15,951 bases of DNA from GW2011-AR1 sp964384965 (GTDB lineage Archaea; Nanobdellota; Nanobdellia; Pacearchaeales; GW2011-AR1): positions 1 to 15,951 of the forward strand of contig CAYLLR010000017.1 of assembly GCA_964384965.1 (NCBI GenBank), in the 5' to 3' direction. Every line of letters begins with the position of its first letter. Positions within the stretch are counted from its first letter, which is position 1. The position numbers and the translations under genes were made by a program. The notes under the pieces are model-generated. The model made no database searches, was not told the origin of the DNA, and worked only from the letters and a program-made list of their open reading frames with translations. Positions 1 through 5,659 of this stretch are shown here, piece after piece.

Positions 1-12
1 TTAATCGCTGTT

Positions 13-63
13 ATGTGTTTTTTCTGCAAGAAAAAATGCCGACTGAAAGGAGGCACAGTATGA
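13..63 (+). other. Cys-rich mini-ORF ending in TGA, in frame with the next ORF
   Basis: A 16-codon reading frame starts at the ATG at 13 and ends at TGA 61-63. It encodes three cysteines spaced C-x2-C-x3-C (MCFFCKKKC), followed by basic residues. The frame is open back to the window edge, so the gene could begin further left. After the TGA the same frame runs without another stop to 261 and contains the 48-aa ORF that starts at 115. It may be the zinc-binding N-terminus of a gene broken by one stop codon, a separate micro-protein, or chance. No function can be assigned. Confidence 0.25.
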
Positions 64-80
64 CGCAAAGAAATTGGCGT

Positions 81-90
81 AAATATTATA
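81..90 (+). promoter_or_regulatory. TATA-like box for the 48-aa ORF
   Basis: AAATATTATA lies 25-34 nt before the ATG at 115. That is the spacing expected for an archaeal TATA box driving a leaderless mRNA, and it matches the spacing before most other genes here. It supports 115 as a genuine start. Confidence 0.4.
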
Positions 91-114
91 AGCTTCAATA
101 ATTCTTATATTTTT

Positions 115-261
115 ATGGAAGATGATTATGAAGTAACTGAAATAAAATTAAGTGATGAAGAAATTGATACTTGGATTGAAAGATTAAAAGAAATCAAAGA
201 AGGAAAAGAACATCATCACTTAGAATATAAAGAAGGTGAAGTTTTAGTTCATCGTAAATAG
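115..261 (+). CDS. small acidic protein of unknown function (48 aa)
   Basis: This is a short ORF from ATG 115 to TAG 261. The product is 48 residues, strongly charged and rich in Glu and Lys (for example LSDEEIDTWIERLKEIKEGK). The central part, about residues 14-32, looks like a single amphipathic helix. No signal peptide, membrane segment or known motif is visible. A TATA-like element sits about 27 nt upstream, as in the leaderless genes of this window. The frame is also open upstream to a TGA at 61-63, beyond which a Cys-rich stretch lies in the same frame, so this could instead be the C-terminal part of an interrupted gene. Its length and composition are compatible with a real DPANN micro-protein, but I do not recognise it. 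Confidence 0.45.
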   Translation: MEDDYEVTEIKLSDEEIDTWIERLKEIKEGKEHHHLEYKEGEVLVHRK

Positions 262-316
262 CCAATTTCTTGAGTATGCACATAACATCGGGGTTAAAGG
301 AAGTTTTTTTCTCCTC

Positions 317-381
317 CACGAACGAAGTGAGTGACCTCCAAAAATCCAATTTGGGTGAACGAGTGCAACGGAGTGAACCTC
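317..381. repeat. pair of imperfect short repeats upstream of a broken membrane-protein gene
   Basis: Two related GC-richer segments lie close together. Positions 320-338 contain AACGAAGTGAGTGACCTC and positions 366-381 contain CAACGGAGTGAACCTC. They share the ACG(A)GAGTGA and ACCTC blocks, and the second lacks a GTG. They stand out against the AT-rich background, and no convincing ORF covers them. The interval 262-399 otherwise holds nothing I can name. Confidence 0.35.
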
Positions 382-399
382 TTAAAATAAAAGAATTTC

Positions 400-797
400 A
401 TGAAAAAAACAATTTTGCAGTCTTTTTCAAAAAAACAAAAGGCTCAATTTTGGGGATTGCTAATTCTTCTCTTTGTAGTTTTATTATATTCAATAAGTTT
501 AATTAAAGGATCTGGAACTTTTGACTTAATAATTGCGGGGTTAGGATGGGCTTACATTATTTTAAACTTCATAGGAATATCTGTTAATCTTCCAAAAGTA
601 TTCTATATTGAAAAAAATGGATAGCAAACACCTTTTCAATAGTTGCAATAATCGGGGTTATCACAGCTTTAATCATTGATATAGTTATATTCACTCCAAG
701 AAGTTACGCAAGAGATTTTTTGGTTTTAATTCCAGCAGTCATTGTGACATTATTTTTAATAATTAATCTGTTTAGAATAAATTGTATAAATAAATGA
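400..797 (+). pseudogene. four-helix membrane protein interrupted by a frameshift
   Basis: ATG 400 opens a 74-codon frame with two hydrophobic helices, at about residues 18-35 and 41-62, ending at TAG 622-624. The next frame (codons starting at 612, 615 and so on) is open from there to TGA 795-797. It encodes two more hydrophobic helices, near residues IVAIIGVITALIIDIVIF and VLIPAVIVTLFLIINLF. The two halves meet exactly at the seven-A run at 611-617. One extra A, or a -1 slip on A_AAA_AAT (612-618), would join them into a protein of about 132 residues with four membrane spans. The sequence around the join continues smoothly as protein (…FYIEKK/WIANTF…), so I read this as one gene. It could be an indel in the genome, a sequencing error in a homopolymer, or programmed slippage. 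No family was recognised. There is no TATA at the usual distance from ATG 400; a box at 382-392 is too close for a leaderless start there. Confidence 0.6.
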
Positions 798-866
798 TTT
801 CAAAAATTTTAAAAACCAACTTTCTCTCACCCAAAAACTTATAATTCTAAATTCTTTTTAAACCCC

Positions 867-1367
867 ATGACCACAATAATTTCAGATAAAATTGTAAGGA
901 TAATTAAGAACAGAAAGAGACTTGAAAAAATTTTAAATGTTAGGATTTCAAATAAAGGGAAAGAGGTGACATTTGAAGGTTCTCCGGAGGAGGAATATGA
1001 AGCTTCAAAAGTTCTTGACGCGTTAAACATGGGATTTAGTTTTTCCTCGGCAGTTTCGATAAAGCAAAATGAAAAAGTATTTGAAATAATTAATATAAAA
1101 GATTATACAAAAAAAAGGAATTTGGAAGAAATAAGGGGAAGAATAATCGGAAAAAATGGGAAAGCACTTGCAACACTTTCACAACTTACAGATTCGAGCA
1201 TAGAAATAAAAGAAAACCAGGTCGGGATAATTGGCGATCCGGAAAATGTAAAATTGGCAATCGAATCTATTATTTTGTTAATTCAAGGAGCAAAACATTC
1301 TAATGTCTATAAGGGGCTTGAAAAAAACCAACCAAAACCAGTTTATGATTTGGGGTTAAAGGAGTAA
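867..1367 (+). CDS. KH-domain RNA-binding protein, Pno1/Dim2 (Krr1-like) family
   Basis: This 166-aa protein has the layout of archaeal Pno1/Dim2 homologues (COG1094), which bind 16S rRNA near its 3' end and help small-subunit maturation. The second KH domain, about residues 85-152, is clear. It has the GRIIGKNGKA loop (GxxG = GKNG at 95-98), then LTDSSIEIKEN and IIGDPENVKLAIESI, then the characteristic GAKHSNVYKGLEK tail. The N-terminal half, about 1-75, fits a first KH domain but shows no intact GxxG: the expected loop reads KNRK near 14-17. A TATA-like sequence (CTTATAATTC, about 838-847) lies about 25 nt before the ATG and supports this start. The gene stands alone: a broken membrane protein lies upstream and a tRNA on the other strand lies downstream. 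The family assignment is strong; the exact role in this organism is inferred from the family. Confidence 0.9.
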   Translation: MTTIISDKIVRIIKNRKRLEKILNVRISNKGKEVTFEGSPEEEYEASKVLDALNMGFSFSSAVSIKQNEKVFEIINIKDYTKKRNLEEIRGRIIGKNGKALATLSQLTDSSIEIKENQVGIIGDPENVKLAIESIILLIQGAKHSNVYKGLEKNQPKPVYDLGLKE

Positions 1368-1463
1368 TTAAAATTTTTTGGTTAGAATCAATAATAAGAA
1401 ATTCTTGGAAAAAATACGAAAATTCCTGAAAAATATTTTTTGATTTACAAGGAATTTTAAATA

Positions 1464-1576
1464 CGTCCCGAGAAGGACTCGAACCTTCGACCTAACGGTT
1501 CCTGCAAGTTAAAAATTCTCGGACAACCCAAGATTCTTGTAACAGCCGTTCGCTCTGCCAACTGAGCTATCGGGAC
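1464..1576 (-). tRNA. tRNA-Asn (GTT anticodon) with a 40-nt intron
   Basis: Read on the minus strand, a complete cloverleaf forms. The acceptor stem is GTCCCGA (1576-1570) with TCGGGAC (1471-1465). The D stem is GCTC/GAGC and the D loop contains AGTTGGCA. The anticodon stem is AACGG (1550-1546) with CCGTT (1498-1494). The T arm is GAAGG-TTCGAGT-CCTTC. The discriminator base is G at 1464 and no CCA is encoded. Removing 1500-1539 leaves the seven-base loop CTGTTAA with anticodon GTT, which reads asparagine codons. G73 also agrees with Asn identity. The intron sits between positions 37 and 38, the canonical archaeal site. The mature RNA would be 73 nt before CCA addition. Confidence 0.95.
1500..1539 (-). 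other. tRNA-Asn intron in a bulge-helix-bulge motif
   Basis: The 40-nt intron begins CAAGAATC and ends GCAGGA on the minus strand. A canonical bulge-helix-bulge can be drawn. The central four-base helix is CTGT with GCAG (one T-G wobble). A three-base bulge TAC marks the 5' splice site and a three-base bulge GAA marks the 3' splice site. An outer helix pairs AAG with CTT. Cutting each bulge between its second and third base gives exactly a seven-base anticodon loop. The archaeal tRNA-splicing endonuclease and the RtcB ligase would be the expected processing enzymes; neither is in this window. Confidence 0.9.
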
Positions 1577-1599
1577 ATATTACTTCTTAATAGATTTCT

Positions 1600-1607
1600 T
1601 ATTTAAA
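1600..1607 (-). promoter_or_regulatory. TATA box of the tRNA-Asn gene
   Basis: TTTAAATA on the minus strand, preceded by AACC, which may belong to a BRE. It lies 24-31 nt upstream of the first tRNA base at 1576, so transcription would start at or next to the mature 5' end. It faces away from the mnmA box about 20 bp to the right, making a compact divergent promoter pair in the 74-bp gap. Confidence 0.65.
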
Positions 1608-1621
1608 GGTTTTCCTTAACA

Positions 1622-1629
1622 TTTTTAAG
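1622..1629 (+). promoter_or_regulatory. TATA-like box of mnmA
   Basis: TTTTTAAG is centred about 25 nt before ATG 1651, with no Shine-Dalgarno sequence in between. This fits a leaderless mnmA transcript diverging from the tRNA promoter. Confidence 0.5.
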
Positions 1630-1650
1630 AGAATATTCCTAACTAATTAA

Positions 1651-2769
1651 ATGATAAGAAATTTATTTAAAAAAAACAAACCGAAAGTTTTGCTTGCGAT
1701 GTCGGGAGGAGTTGATTCTTCGGTATCTGCACTTCTCTTAAAAAAAAAGGGTTATGATGTTTATGGGGCATTCATGAAAAATTGGTCAGACACAAAAAAC
1801 AAAATAACTGGAGAATGTTCTTGGGTTGAGGAAAGAAATCACGCAATAAAAATCGCAACAAAATTAGAAATACCTTTTGTAACTTTAGATTTTGAAAAAG
1901 AGTATAAAAGATTGGTTGTTGATGAAATGTTTAAAAAATATAAAAAAGGAATAACTCCCAATCCAGACATTGATTGTAATGAAAAAATAAAGTTCCCCCT
2001 TCTGATAAAAGCTGCAAAAAAATTGGGAATAGAGCTTATTGCAACAGGACATTATGCAAGAATAAAAAAGAGTAAAGGAATTTACGAACTTCATAGAGCA
2101 AAAGATGAATCAAAAGATCAATCATATTTTTTATATAGGCAAAATCAAAATGATTTGGCTCACACAATTTTTCCTATTGGAAATTTAACAAAAAAAAAGG
2201 TAAGGGAAATTGCAAAAAAAGCGGGGTTCCAAAATTATAACAAAAAAGGAACTGTTGGGATTTGTTTTATTGGAAAAATAAATTTGAAGGAATTTTTACA
2301 AAAAAAAATAAAGCCGAAAAAAGGAAAAATTTTGGATCCAGAAGGAAATAAGATTGGAGAACACGACGGAATTTATTATTACACTATCGGGCAACGACTC
2401 GGTCCAAGATATGGGTTTGAAATAAAAAGACAAGATTCAAAAACCAAACGAATGTCCAGATGGTATGTCGCAAAAAAAGATGCCGAAAAAAATATAATAA
2501 TTGCTGCGCGGGAGGGGCATCCGATTCTTTATAGAAAAGAGATTACAATTCTTAATTTACATTTAATTGACATAAAAAAGAAAAACATTCCAAAAAAAGT
2601 TTTTTCAAGAATAAGGCAAGTTGGAGAGTTAATTCCTTCTAAGGTTGTGGTGAGGGGTGGAAAAGTTAGGATTATTTTAAATAAAAAAATTACGGGGGTT
2701 TCTGAAGGTCAAGCAATTGTTTTATATGAAGGAACCAAATGTCTGGGTGGAGGGGTTATAGGTTTTTAG
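1651..2769 (+). CDS. mnmA: tRNA 2-thiouridine synthase (tRNA-specific 2-thiouridylase)
   Basis: This 372-aa protein matches MnmA along its whole length. It activates C2 of U34 in tRNAs for Lys, Glu and Gln by adenylation, then transfers sulfur. The ATP-binding PP-loop SGGVDSSV is at 18-25. The two redox cysteines are in place: C109 in NPDIDCNEKIKF and C205 in GTVGICFIG. GHYAR (133-137), KDQSYFL (155-161) and HDGIYYYTIGQR mark the central tRNA-binding part. The C-terminal beta-barrel ends with VSEGQAIVLYEG and LGGGVIGF. The length is usual for the family. MnmA is mainly bacterial, and most archaea use other thiolation enzymes, so transfer from bacteria into this lineage is likely. No cysteine desulfurase or sulfur carrier lies nearby. 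The 3' end overlaps the convergent phosphatase-like gene by 14 bp. Confidence 0.93.
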   Translation: MIRNLFKKNKPKVLLAMSGGVDSSVSALLLKKKGYDVYGAFMKNWSDTKNKITGECSWVEERNHAIKIATKLEIPFVTLDFEKEYKRLVVDEMFKKYKKGITPNPDIDCNEKIKFPLLIKAAKKLGIELIATGHYARIKKSKGIYELHRAKDESKDQSYFLYRQNQNDLAHTIFPIGNLTKKKVREIAKKAGFQNYNKKGTVGICFIGKINLKEFLQKKIKPKKGKILDPEGNKIGEHDGIYYYTIGQRLGPRYGFEIKRQDSKTKRMSRWYVAKKDAEKNIIIAAREGHPILYRKEITILNLHLIDIKKKNIPKKVFSRIRQVGELIPSKVVVRGGKVRIILNKKITGVSEGQAIVLYEGTKCLGGGVIGF

Positions 2770-3310
2770 AAGCATCCATCATAATTCCATATACGAATCT
2801 TCTATAATGGGGAAATTTCTCTTTTAATCCTTTGATTTTCCAACCATAAATTTCATTCATTGCAATAGCTATGGCGGGAGAAAGAGTTTTTCCTTTTGTG
2901 CAATGAATTAGAACACCTTCTGCTTCTTTACCAAACTTTTCAAAATTTTTAAGAATATCCCTTGCAAGATATTCATCAAATAAACGCCCTTTATTTTTAA
3001 GATGGCCTTGGGTTTCCAAAAAATTCAAAAAATTTTCTTTTCTTTCATCAAATAAATTTTTTATTTTCTCCCATCCTTCTGGGCAAAGACCTCCGAAATA
3101 ATTATCTGTTCTATTTATCCATTTATATTCTTTCCATTCTTTAGGCCAGCAATCATCAAAAAAGTATTTACTAATTCCAGTCCAATTATTACTTTTTTTT
3201 AAATCAAGAATGGGAAGAGGGTACATTTTATTGAAAATTCCGATTCCGTAAAACTTTTTTTTTGGAACGAAATTTGAGGCGCCATAAAAATCCATAATTT
3301 CCAAATCCAT
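2756..3310 (-). CDS. protein-tyrosine/dual-specificity phosphatase-like protein lacking the P-loop arginine
   Basis: This 184-aa protein resembles cysteine-based phosphatases around residues 133-155. VLIHC is followed by TKGKTLSPAIAIAMNEI, matching the usual HCxxGxxRSPA signature with H136, catalytic-type C137, G140, S144 and P145. The invariant arginine, six residues after the cysteine, is Leu143 (codon CTT). Without it, phosphate binding should be badly impaired, so this may be a pseudophosphatase or phosphopeptide binder, or an inactive copy. D112 and D118 are candidates for a general acid. The N-terminal 100 residues are rich in Trp, Tyr and Phe and were not recognised. A TATA-like tract (about 3324-3339, minus strand) precedes the ATG at the usual distance. 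The stop codon lies inside the 3' end of mnmA, in tail-to-tail orientation. Confidence 0.65.
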   Translation of the reverse strand: MDLEIMDFYGASNFVPKKKFYGIGIFNKMYPLPILDLKKSNNWTGISKYFFDDCWPKEWKEYKWINRTDNYFGGLCPEGWEKIKNLFDERKENFLNFLETQGHLKNKGRLFDEYLARDILKNFEKFGKEAEGVLIHCTKGKTLSPAIAIAMNEIYGWKIKGLKEKFPHYRRFVYGIMMDASKNL

Positions 3311-3397
3311 AAGAAAAGTAAAAATTTTATATTTATAAAAATTATTGCAATAATTAATTTTCTAAAAACTTAAAAATCCCTATATCCTGTCTAATTT

Positions 3398-3973
3398 ATG
3401 GAATTTTTGGATGTAATCAAAAAAAGGAAAAGTATCAGGAAATTTTCCTCAAAAAAACCGGATTGGAGAGATATAGTGGAAGCGATAAATTCTGCGAGTT
3501 ACGCGCCTATGGCGGGGGGAATTTTTTCATTAAAAATATTATTAATTGATGATAAGAAAATTATAGAAAAAGTTGCAAAATGGTCTGAGCAGGATTTTAT
3601 AAATCAGACTAAATATCTTGTTGTATTTGTTTCTAATCCAAAAATGGTGGAAAATCCGTTTCCAAAAAAGGGCGAAATTTATTCACATCAACAGGCGGGA
3701 GCGGCCATAGAAAATTTTTTACTTCATCTAACAGAGGTTGGGCTTTCAACTTGTTGGATAGGTCACTTTAATGAGGAAAAAATTTCGAGTATTTTAAGAA
3801 TTCCCGATAAGCACACAATAGAAGCAATCTTTCCAATTGGATATTCTGCTGAAAAACCAAAATTAAAAAAATCTCATCCAGACATCTATGATTTTATATA
3901 TTTTAATCAATGGAAAAATTCCCGAATGAAAAAAATAGAAAAAATTGAAAGTAGATTTCCAGAGGGATATTGA
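3398..3973 (+). CDS. nitroreductase-family FMN-dependent oxidoreductase
   Basis: The 191-aa product has the nitroreductase fold signatures. The N-terminal FMN-phosphate contact region is KKRKSIRKF (residues 8-16). SASYAPMAGG follows at about 32-41. The long helix QQAGAAIENFLLHLTEVGLSTCWIG is near 107-131, followed by EEKISSILRIP and the C-terminal FPIGYSAEKP strand. These enzymes use NAD(P)H and bound FMN to reduce quinones, nitro compounds or other acceptors; the substrate cannot be told from sequence. The length is normal. A TATA-like CTTAAAAAT near 3368-3376 lies about 26 nt before the ATG, which fits a leaderless mRNA. It diverges from the phosphatase-like gene; a functional link is not evident. 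Confidence 0.85.
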   Translation: MEFLDVIKKRKSIRKFSSKKPDWRDIVEAINSASYAPMAGGIFSLKILLIDDKKIIEKVAKWSEQDFINQTKYLVVFVSNPKMVENPFPKKGEIYSHQQAGAAIENFLLHLTEVGLSTCWIGHFNEEKISSILRIPDKHTIEAIFPIGYSAEKPKLKKSHPDIYDFIYFNQWKNSRMKKIEKIESRFPEGY

Positions 3974-4059
3974 ATGAGATTTTTAAAAAATAATTAATTC
4001 TTCCGAGGGTACTTTTTATGAATCTGAATAATAAAAATTATGAAAAGGTCTTTGAGATT

Positions 4060-4371
4060 CTAATTAGAATATAATTTTATTCCCTTACTTATTTTTGAAG
4101 CGAGATTATAGAAAAGGCCTCCTAGCAACCCACTAATAAAACCCATAATTCCATAACCCAAAGAAAAAACAATCAGTGAAAGAGGTCCAAGATTTAAAGA
4201 AGGGATTAATGAGGAATACGGGCCCAATAAAGAAGAAACAATCAAAGAAAGAAACATGAAAAATATTCCAAATAAAAATCCTACAAAAAGATTAATTATT
4301 GCAAATGTATTGGCTAAAGATAAAACTCCTACTTTAACGATTCTTGTCTCTGATAATTCTTTCTGAATCAT
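4060..4371 (-). CDS. small two-helix membrane protein
   Basis: The 103-aa protein has two strongly hydrophobic segments. The first, at about residues 13-50, is a long stretch (VLSLANTFAIINLFVGFLFG and on) probably forming one or two spans. The second is at about 62-93. The C-terminal pattern GYGIMGFISGLLGGLFYNLASKISKGI resembles a widespread family of small archaeal and bacterial membrane proteins (DUF3566-like) in which YNL and a Gly-Ile ending recur. Function is unknown. The TATA box TATTTAAAAG (minus strand, 4391-4400) is about 25 nt before the ATG. It lies immediately beyond the T-tract that ends ftsZ, so the gene is probably transcribed separately from ftsZ despite sharing its direction. 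Confidence 0.7.
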   Translation of the reverse strand: MIQKELSETRIVKVGVLSLANTFAIINLFVGFLFGIFFMFLSLIVSSLLGPYSSLIPSLNLGPLSLIVFSLGYGIMGFISGLLGGLFYNLASKISKGIKLYSN

Positions 4372-4405
4372 CTTTTCGAGAAGAATTTTTCTTTTAAATA
4401 ATTTT

Positions 4406-4436
4406 CTAAAAAAATAAAGGGGGATTTTTCTCCCCC
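4406..4436 (-). terminator. hairpin and T-tract terminator downstream of ftsZ
   Basis: On the minus strand, GGGGGA (4436-4431) pairs with TCCCCC (4424-4419) around a six-base loop. It is followed directly by TTTATTTTTTTAG (4418-4406). This looks like a bacterial-type intrinsic terminator and lies 39 nt past the ftsZ stop. Archaeal RNA polymerase terminates at U-tracts, and the hairpin may help or protect the 3' end. It separates ftsZ from the promoter of the next gene. Confidence 0.6.
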
Positions 4437-4474
4437 AAATTAATTTAAAAAATAAAATAAAAAATTTAGAAAAT

Positions 4475-5554
4475 CTATCCGTAGATATCTATTCCCAAGT
4501 CAGACATTTCTTTTGAAACGGGCATTGTTTCTTCTTCAAAATCTTTTCCTAATACATAAGGGGATTTAACTCCCGTCATAATAGTAATTACTCTAACTTT
4601 TCCTGTAAAATCTTTTGCAATTCTAGCACCAATAATTACTTGTGCATCAGGGCTTAGATTTTCAGAAACTGTTCTGCCGATTACGTCAAATTCTTCAAGT
4701 TTCAAATCAGGTCCGCAAGTTATATGCACTAAAGCTCCGCTTGCACCTTTGTAATCCACATCAAGTAGAGGATGAGTAAGGGCTTGCTTAACCGATTCAT
4801 GCACCCGGTCTTGGGCGTCTGATTCTCCTATTCCGATAACGGCTACTCCGCCATTTTTCATAATTGCTGAAACGTCTGCGTAATCCAAATTTATCAAGGA
4901 AGGCAATGTAATTGTTTCTACTATTCCTTTAACCATTGTACTAACAAGTTCATTGGCAACTGCAAAAGCCTGCTCCAAAGGAAGTTGTCCTGCAATGTCT
5001 ACCAACCTATTGTTATCAAGTACAATACAGGTGTCTGTAGATTCTCTCAATTCTTGCAATCCAAATTCTGCCTTGTCAATTCTGGCTTTTTCTGATTCAA
5101 ATGGCATTGTAACAACTCCAATAACAACTGCTCCAGTTTCTTTTGCCAACTGTGCAACGACTGGTGCACCTCCGGTTCCTGTTCCTCCGCCCATTCCGGC
5201 TAAAACAAAAACCATGTCCGCACCCCCAACAGCTTTTTTTAAGTCCACCAATGATTCTTTCGCAGCTTCTCTACCTTTTGGAGGTTTTCCTCCTGCACCC
5301 AATCCTCTGGTAAGTTCCTTACCTAAAAGAATTTTCTCATCGGCTTTAGTAACACTTAGATGTAATGCGTCGGTATTTGCAGCGTAAACTGTTGCGCCGT
5401 TAATTCCTTTGTTAAAAAGCCATGTAACCATATTACTTCCACAACCACCAATTCCTATTACTTTAATTGAAGCTTTACCGGCTTTCAGTTCATCAAAATT
5501 AATGCTGTGAGTTTCAACGTTTTGAATTGCTTCCTTCGCAAAATCAAGTACCAT
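4475..5554 (-). CDS. ftsZ: cell division GTPase FtsZ
   Basis: This 359-aa tubulin-like GTPase forms the division ring at midcell. The N-terminal nucleotide-binding start IKVIGIGGCGSNMV is at about 30-43. The tubulin signature GGGTGTG is at 122-128. The T7 catalytic loop NLDYADV is at 222-228, so N222, D224 and D227 can complete the GTPase site of the neighbouring subunit. A short variable region follows the core, and the protein ends in a hydrophobic tail, LGIDIYG (353-359), of the kind that binds membrane-anchoring partners. No membrane segment is present. Unlike its neighbours it has a leader: a TATA box at 5637-5646, a palindrome at 5590-5609 and a Shine-Dalgarno GGAGG at 5568-5572. A hairpin terminator follows the gene. 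No SepF or other division gene is visible nearby. Confidence 0.97.
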   Translation of the reverse strand: MVLDFAKEAIQNVETHSINFDELKAGKASIKVIGIGGCGSNMVTWLFNKGINGATVYAANTDALHLSVTKADEKILLGKELTRGLGAGGKPPKGREAAKESLVDLKKAVGGADMVFVLAGMGGGTGTGGAPVVAQLAKETGAVVIGVVTMPFESEKARIDKAEFGLQELRESTDTCIVLDNNRLVDIAGQLPLEQAFAVANELVSTMVKGIVETITLPSLINLDYADVSAIMKNGGVAVIGIGESDAQDRVHESVKQALTHPLLDVDYKGASGALVHITCGPDLKLEEFDVIGRTVSENLSPDAQVIIGARIAKDFTGKVRVITIMTGVKSPYVLGKDFEEETMPVSKEMSDLGIDIYG

Positions 5555-5567
5555 ATCTTTTCTTTTT

Positions 5568-5572
5568 CCTCC
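5568..5572 (-). promoter_or_regulatory. Shine-Dalgarno sequence of ftsZ
   Basis: GGAGG within AAGGAGGA on the minus strand, 13 nt before the ATG. The spacing is long, but the match is the best seen before any gene here. It indicates a leadered mRNA, in contrast to the apparently leaderless neighbours. Confidence 0.6.
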
Positions 5573-5589
5573 TTTTTAATTTTCTATTA

Positions 5590-5609
5590 AACTTTGTTTA
5601 AACAAAGTT
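5590..5609. promoter_or_regulatory. 20-bp perfect palindrome in the ftsZ leader
   Basis: AACTTTGTTTAAACAAAGTT is a perfect inverted repeat with no spacer, 36 nt before the ftsZ ATG. With the TATA box at 5637-5646, the transcript should start near 5615, so the palindrome would sit just downstream of the start. That is a position where a dimeric repressor would block RNA polymerase, or where the RNA would fold into a 5' hairpin. Its core TTTAAA could also serve as a second TATA element. Confidence 0.6.
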
Positions 5610-5636
5610 ACCCTATGTTAAAAATAATTAATATTT

Positions 5637-5646
5637 CTTTATATAG
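5637..5646 (-). promoter_or_regulatory. TATA box of ftsZ
   Basis: CTATATAAAG on the minus strand is the strongest TATA consensus in this intergenic region. The predicted start about 25 nt downstream gives a leader of about 60 nt, in keeping with the Shine-Dalgarno sequence. Confidence 0.6.
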
Positions 5647-5659
5647 ATTTGGTTAAAAG

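Noticed and set aside
61..63. TGA as a selenocysteine codon
   Set aside because: Archaeal selenocysteine is known from few lineages and needs a specific RNA element and dedicated genes; none is visible. A nonsense mutation or separate ORFs explain it more simply.
270..506. 78-aa plus-strand ORF over the start of the broken membrane protein
   Set aside because: It overlaps the hydrophobic frame starting at 400 and its own sequence has no protein-like pattern; the other frame continues as a membrane protein.
4953..5387. 144-aa plus-strand ORF inside ftsZ
   Set aside because: It is antisense to the conserved GTPase core; its Pro/Ser/Ala-rich sequence is the shadow of Gly-rich ftsZ codons.
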